Assembly: GCA_027491255.1 (NCBI GenBank)
Contig: JAIXWM010000188.1
Coordinates: 1-64,000 of the forward strand
DNA from: Rubrivivax sp.
GTDB lineage: Bacteria; Pseudomonadota; Gammaproteobacteria; Burkholderiales; Burkholderiaceae_C
Direction: 5' to 3'
DNA: 64,000 nucleotides
Shown here: positions 25,539-33,782 of the stretch, piece by piece
How positions within the stretch are numbered: the first letter of the stretch is position 1
Layout: each line of letters begins with the position of its first letter
Notes under the pieces: generated by a model
The model's database searches: none
Seen by the model: the letters and a program-made list of their open reading frames with translations, nothing else
Told to the model about the DNA's origin: nothing
Position numbers and translations under genes: made by a program

Positions 25539-26372
25539 ATGCCGAAGTACGAATCGCCCTACGACCCTGCCAGTGCGCCCCGGAATCTCGAGCATGTGAT
25601 CTACGAGAAGAAGGGCCACGTCGCCTATGTGACGATCAACCGGCCGGAGGTCCTCAATGCCCTGCACACCTACGCCTACATCGAGTTGCGCGCCTGTTGG
25701 CTGGACATGCAGCGGGACCCGGACATCTATGTCGGCATCGTGACCGGCACGGGCAAGGCCTTCAGCGCCGGGCGCGACATCAAGTTTCTGGCCGAGCATC
25801 AGGCCCAGGGCATCCGAACACCCCACGAGGATCCCACCAATCCGGCCTACTTCTGGGGTGGCGGTGGGCAGCCCAGCGACGCCAACCTCGAGAAGCCCCT
25901 GATCGCTGCGATCAACGGCCTGGCAGTGGGCGTGGGCTTCACGCTCGCGCTGCAGTGCCAGCTGCGTGTCATGGCCGAGGACGCCTGGGTTGGCGACACG
26001 CATACCAAGGTGGGGCGTCTGGGCTCGGCCCACAACCTGTATGCGCAACTGCCCCGTGCCGTTGCTGCCTACCTGACGCTGTGCAATGGGCGCCTGTCGG
26101 CACAGGAGTGCCTGCAGTACGGGATCGTCAACCGTGTCACCAAGCCTGAGGGCCTCCTGGCCGCGGCCGAGGACCTGGCGCGCATGGTCTGCGACAGCTC
26201 CCCCCTCGCGGTACAGGCTGCGGTGCGGATGTACCGGCTGAGCACCGCTTTCTCCCCGGAACTCATCTCCTACGGCAAACACCTCGATCGCGAGATCGCC
26301 GAGACCGAGGACAGCGCCGAGGGGTCAAGGGCCTTCAAGGAGAAGCGCAAGCCGACGTGGAAGTTGCGCTGA
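25539..26372 (+). CDS. Enoyl-CoA hydratase/isomerase family protein
   Basis: A 277-residue crotonase-fold protein. VAYVTINRPEVLNALH (about 28-43), TGTGKAFSAGRDIKFLAEH (oxyanion-hole strand) and KPLIAAINGLAVGVGFTLALQCQLRVMAEDAW are conserved. At the second catalytic position the family Glu is not obvious (TKVGRLGSAHNLYAQLPR), so it could be a hydratase with altered chemistry. The ATG at 25539 has AGGA upstream. It lies 47 bp behind the CoA synthetase and probably acts on its product. Confidence 0.92.
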   Translation: MPKYESPYDPASAPRNLEHVIYEKKGHVAYVTINRPEVLNALHTYAYIELRACWLDMQRDPDIYVGIVTGTGKAFSAGRDIKFLAEHQAQGIRTPHEDPTNPAYFWGGGGQPSDANLEKPLIAAINGLAVGVGFTLALQCQLRVMAEDAWVGDTHTKVGRLGSAHNLYAQLPRAVAAYLTLCNGRLSAQECLQYGIVNRVTKPEGLLAAAEDLARMVCDSSPLAVQAAVRMYRLSTAFSPELISYGKHLDREIAETEDSAEGSRAFKEKRKPTWKLR

Positions 26373-26485
26373 GCCGTGACCGCAGCACGAAGGCGGGCCA
26401 ACGCGACACAAGAGCATCGAAGGGCCCCCTTCCGGTGCAGGACGAAACCGCCCGCGGCGACAGCCCCGGCAACAAGGAGACAGCA

Positions 26486-27454
26486 ATGATTCGTATGCTC
26501 ACCCGCAGGACCATCTGGCTGGTCGGCATGGTGCTGCTCGTGCTCGCGCCAGTCGTGCACGCCCAATATCCCGAGCGAGCGATCAATGCGATCGTCCCGT
26601 TTCCCCCTGGCGGTGGCACCGACATCTTCGGCCGGTTGATCGGTCAGCAACTCGCCGCGGCGCTCGGCAAGCCGGTCGTGATCGAGAACCGGGCTGGCGC
26701 GGACGGCAACATCGGCATGGCCCATGTGGCCCGCTCGGCACCGGATGGCTACACCGTGCTGTTCAACTCCAGCGCGGCCACCGTCAACCCCGCGATGTAC
26801 TCGAAGCTGCGCTTCGACGCGCTCACGGACCTCGTGCCGGTGGCCATCGTCTGCGAGTACTACAACGTGATCGTGGTGAACCCCGAGAAGGTCCCGGTGC
26901 GCACCCTGGGTGAGTTCGTGGATCTGATCCGCAGGAACCCAGGCAAGATCAATGGCGCTGCGGGCGGTACGCGACTCGGGTTGGACATCTTCCGGCTCCA
27001 GAACAACCTCGACTTCACCGTCGTGCCTTACCGAGGCGGAGGTGACGCGATCCTGGCAATGCTCAAGGGCGAGGCTGATTTCATGATCATCAACACGCCG
27101 GGAATCATCGCGCACATGAAGGCCGGCAAGCTGAGGGCGCTGGCCACCACCGGTCCCCAGCGGCAGCCCGACATTCCTGATGTGCCCACCACCCGCGAGG
27201 CCGGCATGCCGGACTACAACTACGGAAGCTTCTTCGGGGTCTACACGAGGGCAGGCACGCCGCCTGAGATTCTTGCGAGGCTCAACTCCACCATCAATGC
27301 CATCACCGCCCGGCCCGAGGTCAGCAAGGCCTTGCGCGATGGTGGCGCCGAGCCGGTGCAGCAGTCGCCCGAGGAAGCGATGCGCCGCTACCGCAGCGAG
27401 ATCGCGAAGTTCAAAGACACGGTCTTGCGCGCCAAGATTCCCACCATGGACTGA
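26486..27454 (+). CDS. Bug/TctC-family periplasmic solute-binding protein 1
   Basis: A 322-residue tripartite tricarboxylate-type binding protein. A signal peptide (RRTIWLVGMVLLVLAPVVHA) ends about residue 26; then AINAIVPFPPGGGTDIFGRLIGQQL and VIENRAGADGNIGM are the Bug ligand-loop motifs. It binds a carboxylate in the periplasm. AAGGAGA at 26474-26480 gives a good ribosome site for ATG 26486. No TctA/TctB membrane genes are in the window, as often in Burkholderiales. Confidence 0.95.
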   Translation: MIRMLTRRTIWLVGMVLLVLAPVVHAQYPERAINAIVPFPPGGGTDIFGRLIGQQLAAALGKPVVIENRAGADGNIGMAHVARSAPDGYTVLFNSSAATVNPAMYSKLRFDALTDLVPVAIVCEYYNVIVVNPEKVPVRTLGEFVDLIRRNPGKINGAAGGTRLGLDIFRLQNNLDFTVVPYRGGGDAILAMLKGEADFMIINTPGIIAHMKAGKLRALATTGPQRQPDIPDVPTTREAGMPDYNYGSFFGVYTRAGTPPEILARLNSTINAITARPEVSKALRDGGAEPVQQSPEEAMRRYRSEIAKFKDTVLRAKIPTMD

Positions 27455-27461
27455 ACTGGTC

Positions 27462-28409
27462 ATGAGCGTCCAAGTGATCGCCACCGACCTATGGTTTCCT
27501 GAAGGACCGGTATGGCTCGGTGACGGCAGTCTGCTCGTGGTCGAGATCCGCCGCCAGACGCTGACCCGGATCTGGCCTGACGGGCGCAAATCCGTCGTGG
27601 CCGCCTTGGGAGGGGGGCCGAACGGCGCCGCCCTTGGGCCCGACGGGCACTGCTACGTCTGCAACAACGGCGGCTTCAAGTGGGTACGCCGAGCCGATGC
27701 CGTGATGATCAACGGCGGCCAACCCGACGACTATGTCACCGGCCGCATCGAACGGGTCAACATCGAGACTGGCCGCTTCGAGGTGCTGTACGACCGGTGC
27801 GACGGCGAGCGCCTGCGTGGCGCCAACGACCTGGTCTTCGACGCGCACGGCGGTTTCTACTTCAGCGACCCGGGAAAGACGCGATCGCGCGACGCCGATC
27901 GCGGCAGTGTCTATTACGCGCGTGCCGATGGCTCCCTGATCAAGCCCCTGATCTTCCCGATCAGCCGCCCCAACGGCATGGGCCTGTCGCCCGACGGCCG
28001 CACCCTCTACGTGGCCGAGACCGAGACGGCGCGACTGTGGGCCTGGGACCTCGCCGGGCCTGGCGAACTGGCCTCGCCTGCGGTGGCCTCGCACACCTCG
28101 CCCCACGGCGGGCGTCTGTTGCACGTGTCGCCTGTGTACGCGCGCTTCGATTCGCTGAAGGTCGAGGCGAACGGCAACATCTGCGTGGCCAACCTCGACC
28201 GGGGCGGGATCACCGTGGTCTCGCCGGACGGCGCACACGCCCACTTCGTACCGGTGGATGGCGACACCCACGCCACGAACCTGTGCTTCGGCCAGCGCGA
28301 TCTCCAGACTGCCTACGTGACACAGGCATACAGCGGGCGGCTGGTGGCGATACCCTGGCCCCGCCCTGGGCTGCCCCTGAACTACAACCCCTACGGTGAA
28401 ACGACATGA
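27462..28409 (+). CDS. SMP-30/gluconolactonase-family lactonase
   Basis: A 315-residue beta-propeller. FPEGPVWLGDGSLLVVEI gives the metal-binding Glu near residue 14; RLRGANDLVFDAHGGFYFSDPG the Asn and NDLVFD motif; SRPNGMGLSPDGRTLYVAET the NG-SPD motif with the third and fourth ligands downstream. Such enzymes open lactones. It starts 7 bp after the first Bug gene and overlaps the second by ATGA, which ties uptake to lactone hydrolysis. Confidence 0.93.
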   Translation: MSVQVIATDLWFPEGPVWLGDGSLLVVEIRRQTLTRIWPDGRKSVVAALGGGPNGAALGPDGHCYVCNNGGFKWVRRADAVMINGGQPDDYVTGRIERVNIETGRFEVLYDRCDGERLRGANDLVFDAHGGFYFSDPGKTRSRDADRGSVYYARADGSLIKPLIFPISRPNGMGLSPDGRTLYVAETETARLWAWDLAGPGELASPAVASHTSPHGGRLLHVSPVYARFDSLKVEANGNICVANLDRGGITVVSPDGAHAHFVPVDGDTHATNLCFGQRDLQTAYVTQAYSGRLVAIPWPRPGLPLNYNPYGETT

Positions 28410-29380
28410 AGCAACTCCTTCGTATGGCAGGCGTGGCGCTCGCCTTGGTCGCCTCGCTGCTCGCAGTCTCCCCTGCTGTGGGCCAGCCGGTACTCGACCG
28501 ACCGGTCATCCTCGTCGTCCCCTTCGCAGCAGGCGGGGCCACCGATGCCATAGGCCGTGTCATCGGCAGGCGTCTGGCAGATCTGGTGGGGCAGCCGGTG
28601 GTGGTCGAGAACAAGCCGGGCGCCGGTGGCACCCTGGGCATCGGATATGTCGCTCGCGCCCTGCCCGACAGCAACACGATCGTCCTGGTCAACGCCCTGC
28701 AGCACACGTCCTCGGCCAAGCTCTATCCCGGCCTGCGCTATGACGCCATCACGAGCTTTCGACCGTTGGCGGCCATAGGCACGGTCCGCTACTTGCTGCT
28801 GGTGAACCCAGGCTTCGAGGCCCGGGATTACGACGCGTTCGTCAGACTCGTGCGCAGTCAGCCGGGGAGGTACAGCTATGCGTCGGCGGGTGTGGGCAGC
28901 GCGCCGCATCTCGTGATGGAGCTGTTCGCGCGCACCGAAGGGCTGACGATGGTGCACGTGCCGTACAACGGCAGCGCTCCGGCGATGACCGACCTCGTCG
29001 CCAACCATGTGCCTATCGCGATGGACAACGTGGCCGCGGTGTCCTTCTTGAAGGCCGGGCGACTGCGCGCTCTGGCCACAAGCGGTTCGCGGCGTGACGC
29101 CAGTTTTCCGGACGTGCCCACCTTCGCCGAGCAGGGATGGAAGGGGCCGGATCTGGTGGGCCACTGGGGATTCCTGGCGCCCGCGGCCATGCCCGATCGG
29201 ATTGCCAATGCACTGGGCGAAGCCATGGCGCAGGCCATGAAGGACCCGGCCGTCACCGAGGCACTTCGGGCGCAGGGCATCCAGCCCGAATACGGCACCC
29301 CGGCCCGCTTCGGCGCCACGCTGGTCGAGGAGGCGGGCAAGTGGTCCAGGATCATCGACGAGGCCCGGATCAAGTTGTGA
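28406..29380 (+). CDS. Bug/TctC-family solute-binding protein 2
   Basis: A 324-residue Bug protein with a signal peptide (about 1-26, ending AVGQ), VILVVPFAAGGATDAIGRVI and VVENKPGAGGTLGIGYVA. The C-terminal PDVPTFAEQGWKG is the usual Bug motif near the hinge. ATG overlaps the SMP-30 stop (ATGA), so it is in the same operon. It differs clearly from copies 1 and 3 and is not a recent duplicate. Confidence 0.95.
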   Translation: MKQLLRMAGVALALVASLLAVSPAVGQPVLDRPVILVVPFAAGGATDAIGRVIGRRLADLVGQPVVVENKPGAGGTLGIGYVARALPDSNTIVLVNALQHTSSAKLYPGLRYDAITSFRPLAAIGTVRYLLLVNPGFEARDYDAFVRLVRSQPGRYSYASAGVGSAPHLVMELFARTEGLTMVHVPYNGSAPAMTDLVANHVPIAMDNVAAVSFLKAGRLRALATSGSRRDASFPDVPTFAEQGWKGPDLVGHWGFLAPAAMPDRIANALGEAMAQAMKDPAVTEALRAQGIQPEYGTPARFGATLVEEAGKWSRIIDEARIKL

Positions 29381-29431
29381 TCCGTTCGTTCAACGCGAGG
29401 CGTCGCAGCCGAAGACCACAGGAAAGCCACC

Positions 29432-30421
29432 ATGACAACGCCACATCCACCGCGCGATCCATCTCGGCGTCGCGCTGCCCTGGCGCTGGCTGCCACGGCG
29501 CTGGCCGGGGCGCCTGCGCTTGCGCTGGCCGAATACCCGCGCGGCACGATCCGCGCTGTCGTGCCGTTCGCCCCCGGGGGGAGCTCCGACGCGCTTGCGC
29601 GGCTGTACGCGAACAAACTCGCGGCGCTGTGGGACCGCACGGTTGTCGTCGACAACCGAGCCGGTGCCTCGGGCAACATCGGCATCGCGGCACTCGCGAA
29701 ATCCAAGCCCGACGGATTGACCATCATGTTTTCGTCGAGCGCCGTGACATGGAATCCGGCGCTGTTCAACAAGCTCGGCTTCGACCCGATCAAGGAAGTG
29801 ATCCCGGTCGCCCGCCTGGCCGAGTCGCAGCAGGTCATCAACGCGAGCACCAGCCGTTTCCCCACGCAGTCACTGCGCGAGGTCATCCAGTGGGCCAAGG
29901 AGCGTCCTGGCAAGCTGAATCTGGCTGCCTCGGGCGTGGGGTTGGTCGAGGCCTACTTCGCGGTCAAGACCGGCATCGAAGTGGAGATCATCCGCTACAA
30001 GAGCTCGGCCGAGGCTGCCCGAGCCATCCTTTCTGGCGAATGCGACCTCTTTCTCGGCAGCGCGCTCAACATCGTGCCGCTGCTGCCCACCGGCAAGGTG
30101 CGTGCGGTGGCGGTGACGGGCATGGAGCGCATGAGCGTGTTGCCCCAGGTCCCCACGACCGCCGAAGCGGGATACCCTGACATCCAGTTCTCATACCTGT
30201 TCGGCGCCTTCGTGCCGGGTGGCACGCCGTCCGACGTCCTGCGCGAGCTCAATGTCGCGCTGAACAGGATCACGGCCGATCCTTCTGTCGTCGCCGAGAT
30301 GGTCAAGCTCGGCTGGACACCGCGCACCGGTTCGGCGGAGGCGTTCGGTGTGGAGTACCGGGCCGAAATCCAGGAGTGGAAGGACGTCGTGAAGCGCGCG
30401 AAGATCGACCCCATCGATTGA
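29432..30421 (+). CDS. Bug/TctC-family solute-binding protein 3
   Basis: A 329-residue Bug protein. The N-terminus SRRRAALALAATALAGAPALA is twin-arginine-like, unlike the Sec-type signals of copies 1 and 2. AVVPFAPGGSSDALARLYANKL and VVDNRAGASGNIGIAAL are the ligand-loop motifs, and LPQVPTTAEAGYPD the C-terminal one. Third binding protein in one operon; each may bind a different stage or form of the substrate. Confidence 0.95.
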   Translation: MTTPHPPRDPSRRRAALALAATALAGAPALALAEYPRGTIRAVVPFAPGGSSDALARLYANKLAALWDRTVVVDNRAGASGNIGIAALAKSKPDGLTIMFSSSAVTWNPALFNKLGFDPIKEVIPVARLAESQQVINASTSRFPTQSLREVIQWAKERPGKLNLAASGVGLVEAYFAVKTGIEVEIIRYKSSAEAARAILSGECDLFLGSALNIVPLLPTGKVRAVAVTGMERMSVLPQVPTTAEAGYPDIQFSYLFGAFVPGGTPSDVLRELNVALNRITADPSVVAEMVKLGWTPRTGSAEAFGVEYRAEIQEWKDVVKRAKIDPID

Positions 30422-30493
30422 GATGGCTGCTGAGCCTGTGGGCGGACTTGCCGCCCAGCCCGTTGAACTCACGCGCTTCGAGAGGCGCTGACG

Positions 30494-31456
30494 ATGGCGC
30501 TTCCGGTGGTGTTGGCGATGCCCAAGCTTCCTGTGGATGCCGTCTGCCTCCTCGAATCGGACTTCACGGTTCGCGTGCTCCCTGCGGCGCAGCCGCGTGG
30601 TGTGGTGCCGCTGGCGTGGGCAGAGGAGATTCGTGCGATTGCCACGCCGGGTCGTGATCCCGGCGGCGGCCCACTGGATGCGGCGCTGCTGGACCAGTTG
30701 CCCCACTTGGAGGTGATCTCTTCGTTCTCCAGCGGGCTGGACGGAATCGACATTGCGGCTGTCAAGGCGCGAGGCATCGCCTTGAGCCACGCGCCTGACG
30801 TGCTGGCAGAGCCGGTGGCCGACATTGCACTCGCGCTGTCCATCGACTTGGCGCGTGGGATGACGCGCGGCGATCGCTACGTGCGCGCGGGCCATTGGAG
30901 CCGCACAGGCCATATGCCCCTCGCCCGGTCACTGAGTGGAAAGGCGGCAGGCATCCTGGGACTTGGTCGGATCGGCAAGGCTCTGGCACGCAGGCTCGTG
31001 GCCTGCGGGCTCGAGGTGGCCTACACCGGTCGCAGGCCTCAGGCCGGGGTTGCCTATCGATACATCGCAACCCTGCTCGATCTGGCGCGGGAGAGTGACT
31101 TCCTGTTCTGCTGCTGCCCCGCGACGTCCGAGACCCGGCGTATCGTCGATGCCTCGGTGCTGCAGGCGCTGGGCCCTGATGGCTTCCTCGTCAATGTCTC
31201 ACGCGGTGCAGTCGTCGATGAGGAGGCGCTGATCCAGGCGCTGCGAGACGGGACGATTGCCGGCGCCGGACTGGATGTGTGCGAGAACGAGCCCGACGCG
31301 GACCCGCGCTTCTTCGTTCTTGACAATCTCGTCATCTTGCCGCACCTGGGCGCCTCGACGGTGGAGGCGCGCGTCCAGATGTTCGAGGTGATGCGGGACA
31401 ACCTTCGGCTGCATTTCAGCGGGCAGCCCTTGCGCGATCCCTACACGCTGTCCTGA
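30494..31456 (+). CDS. D-isomer-specific 2-hydroxyacid dehydrogenase
   Basis: A 320-residue NAD(P)-dependent enzyme. Rossmann motif GLGRIG at 156-161; catalytic Arg237 (NVSRGAVVDEEAL), Glu266 (CENEPDADP) and His284 (LPHLGAST). TGRRP after the second strand, with Arg at the end, suggests NADPH preference. It reduces a 2-keto acid such as glyoxylate or hydroxypyruvate, or runs in reverse. It closes the rightward operon, 72 bp after the third Bug gene. Confidence 0.93.
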   Translation: MALPVVLAMPKLPVDAVCLLESDFTVRVLPAAQPRGVVPLAWAEEIRAIATPGRDPGGGPLDAALLDQLPHLEVISSFSSGLDGIDIAAVKARGIALSHAPDVLAEPVADIALALSIDLARGMTRGDRYVRAGHWSRTGHMPLARSLSGKAAGILGLGRIGKALARRLVACGLEVAYTGRRPQAGVAYRYIATLLDLARESDFLFCCCPATSETRRIVDASVLQALGPDGFLVNVSRGAVVDEEALIQALRDGTIAGAGLDVCENEPDADPRFFVLDNLVILPHLGASTVEARVQMFEVMRDNLRLHFSGQPLRDPYTLS

Positions 31457-31648
31457 GCCAGGCACCGGGCCGAGCATCTCCCATCGGGCCCCCTACCGCA
31501 AGCCGGGACGGGCGCGCCGGCGCAAGCCATGTCCGGTGCAGCACGGCCTGGCGGACTGCCATCGCCTTCACACATCTGAGGGGGCAGCATTACCCTTGAA
31601 GTATGGTGGGGCGTATATTCGGCGCGATAGGCAACAGGTCGCTGCAGG

Positions 31649-32560
31649 ATGCGCTCCGCGTTGGTACCGTCGATATCGCTGCTCGAAGCCTTCGAGGCCT
31701 CGGCTCGGCACCTGAGCTTCACGCGTGCAGCCGATGAACTGTCGCTGACCCAGAGCGCGGTCAGCCGGCAAGTCCAGACTCTCGAGGCGCTCCTGGGCGT
31801 GGCCTTGTTTCAGCGTGCGGGGCGTCGCATCCGGTTGACCGAGGTCGGGACCGCCTATGCACGCGAGATCACCACGGCCCTGGCCCGCATACGCAGCGCC
31901 AGTTCGCGGGCCATGTCGTTTCGCCCGGACCAGGGTTCGCTGCAACTCGCGATTCCGCCGACCCTGGCGTCGAAGTGGCTCCTGCCGCGGATGGGCTCGT
32001 TCTATGTCCGGCATCCCGGCATGTTGATCCACGTTCACTCCCGCGTGGGCGAGGTCGACTTCGCGCGTTCGGGGCTGGATGCCGGCATCTGTGCCGGCGA
32101 CGACCATTGGCCCGGCCTGGTGGCGCACCACATGTTCAAGGAGCACCCGGTCGTGATCGCTAGTCCGCAGCTGATGAGCAGACAGCCGCTGGACCATCCT
32201 TCGCAACTGGCTCAATGCACCTTGCTGGAAGCGGTGCTGCGGCCTCAGGCCTGGAAGAGCTGGTTTGTCGCGCACGGCTTGCCCTTGCGCGGCATGCGCA
32301 TGGGGCCCAGCTTCGAGTACACCGCCCACCTGATCCAGGCAGTGGTCGCCGGCATGGGGGTGGGGCTGGTGACCAAGGTGCTGGTGGAGGAGGAACTGCG
32401 CACCGGCACCCTGGTGGTGCCCTTCGACCTCGCAGTCCCCAGCCGTTGGAACTACTGGCTCGTATACCCACCCGATCGGGCGAACTTTCCGCCGCTCACA
32501 GCCTTTCGCGAGTGGGTGCTGGACCAGGCGCAGGGCTGCGAAAGTGACGCAGCTTCCTGA
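31649..32560 (+). CDS. LysR-family regulator (GcvA-like)
   Basis: A 303-residue LysR protein. HTH about 9-66 (LLEAFEASARHLSFTRAADELSLTQSAVSRQ and following); effector domain with MSFRPDQGSLQLAIPPTLASKWLLPRM. It follows the catabolic operon on the same strand, 192 bp downstream, so it may have its own promoter. Together with the LysR at 21882 it brackets the cluster. Confidence 0.93.
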   Translation: MRSALVPSISLLEAFEASARHLSFTRAADELSLTQSAVSRQVQTLEALLGVALFQRAGRRIRLTEVGTAYAREITTALARIRSASSRAMSFRPDQGSLQLAIPPTLASKWLLPRMGSFYVRHPGMLIHVHSRVGEVDFARSGLDAGICAGDDHWPGLVAHHMFKEHPVVIASPQLMSRQPLDHPSQLAQCTLLEAVLRPQAWKSWFVAHGLPLRGMRMGPSFEYTAHLIQAVVAGMGVGLVTKVLVEEELRTGTLVVPFDLAVPSRWNYWLVYPPDRANFPPLTAFREWVLDQAQGCESDAAS

Positions 32561-32755
32561 GGCGCGGCTCGGAGTGCGGCATCCGCTGGAGGTGCGGGAA
32601 CGCGGGTTCCCGGGGCCGCGAAGGAGGGCGTCAGATGGCCGCACCGCGAGACCGGGTGCGGTGCCTCTGGGTTCTCCGTACCGGGGGGAGGCTGGAAGCG
32701 TGCGCGTACTGAAGGCATGGGAAGATGTCTGGATGGACATGGGGGAGCATGGCCG

Positions 32756-33721
32756 ATGCTGATCAACTGCGTGGCCTACCAGGACGGGCGCAAGCTGGCC
32801 GAGATTCCGGTCGCGGACATCGACCAGTGGCTGGGCCGGCCCGACTGCTTCGTCTGGGTGGCCTTGCGTGATGCCACCGACGAGGAACTGCGGCAGATGC
32901 AGGAGGAATTCGACCTGCACGACCTGGCGGTCGAGGACGCCCGCCACGGCCACCAGCGGCCCAAGGTCGAGGAGTACGGCGACACGCTGTTCGTCGTGAT
33001 GAAGCTGCCGGAAATGCGCGCCGGCGAACTTGACAACGGCGAGGTGGCCATCTTTGCCGGCCGCAATTTCGTGCTCTCGGTGCGCAATCGCAGCCAGCAG
33101 GGCTTCCTGGGCGTGCGCGAGCGCTGCGAGCGCGAGCCCGAGCACCTGAGGCAGGGCGCGGGCTTCGTGCTGTACGCGCTGATGGATGCGGTGGTCGACC
33201 GCTACTTCCCGATCCTGGACGCGATGGAGACCGATCTCGAGGAGATCGAGAGCCGCATCTTCGACCGCGGCGCGGCGCGCTCGAACATCCAGCGGCTGTA
33301 CGAGCTCAAGCGCCGGGTCACGGTGCTGCGGCACGCCGCGGCGCCGTTGCTGGAGGTGGCCGGCAAGCTGCACGGCGGCCGTGTGCCGTCGGTGTGCGCG
33401 CACAGCCAGGAGTACTTCCGCGACGTGCACGACCACCTGGCGCGCATCCACGGGGCGATCGAGGGCATCCGCGACACCATCGCCACCGCCATCCAGGTCA
33501 ACCTGTCGATGGTGGCCATCGAGGAATCGGAGACGACCAAGCGCCTGGCGGCCTGGGCCGCCATCTTCGCCGTGTCCACGGCGCTGGCAGGCATCTGGGG
33601 CATGAACTTCGAGCACATGCCCGAGCTGAAATGGGAGGCCGGCTACCCGATGGCCCTGGGCTTGATCGCCAGCGCTGGCGGCATCCTGTTCTGGCGTTTC
33701 AGGCGCGCCGGCTGGTTGTGA
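32756..33721 (+). CDS. corA: CorA-family divalent cation transporter
   Basis: A 321-residue CorA. A cytoplasmic alpha/beta domain, a long helix (YFPILDAMETDLEEIESRIF...), then two C-terminal membrane segments with the signature GMNFEHMPE between them (IWGMNFEHMP). Transports Mg2+ or Co2+/Ni2+ across the inner membrane. The ATG at 32756 starts the conserved LINCVAYQDGRK; an earlier in-frame ATG at 32717 would add 13 unrelated residues. Confidence 0.96.
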   Translation: MLINCVAYQDGRKLAEIPVADIDQWLGRPDCFVWVALRDATDEELRQMQEEFDLHDLAVEDARHGHQRPKVEEYGDTLFVVMKLPEMRAGELDNGEVAIFAGRNFVLSVRNRSQQGFLGVRERCEREPEHLRQGAGFVLYALMDAVVDRYFPILDAMETDLEEIESRIFDRGAARSNIQRLYELKRRVTVLRHAAAPLLEVAGKLHGGRVPSVCAHSQEYFRDVHDHLARIHGAIEGIRDTIATAIQVNLSMVAIEESETTKRLAAWAAIFAVSTALAGIWGMNFEHMPELKWEAGYPMALGLIASAGGILFWRFRRAGWL

Positions 33722-33782
33722 CGGGGACGAAGCCCCGCGTCTGGACGCCGGGTGCTTGCCGCATCGCCGCCCTGGCCGGACC

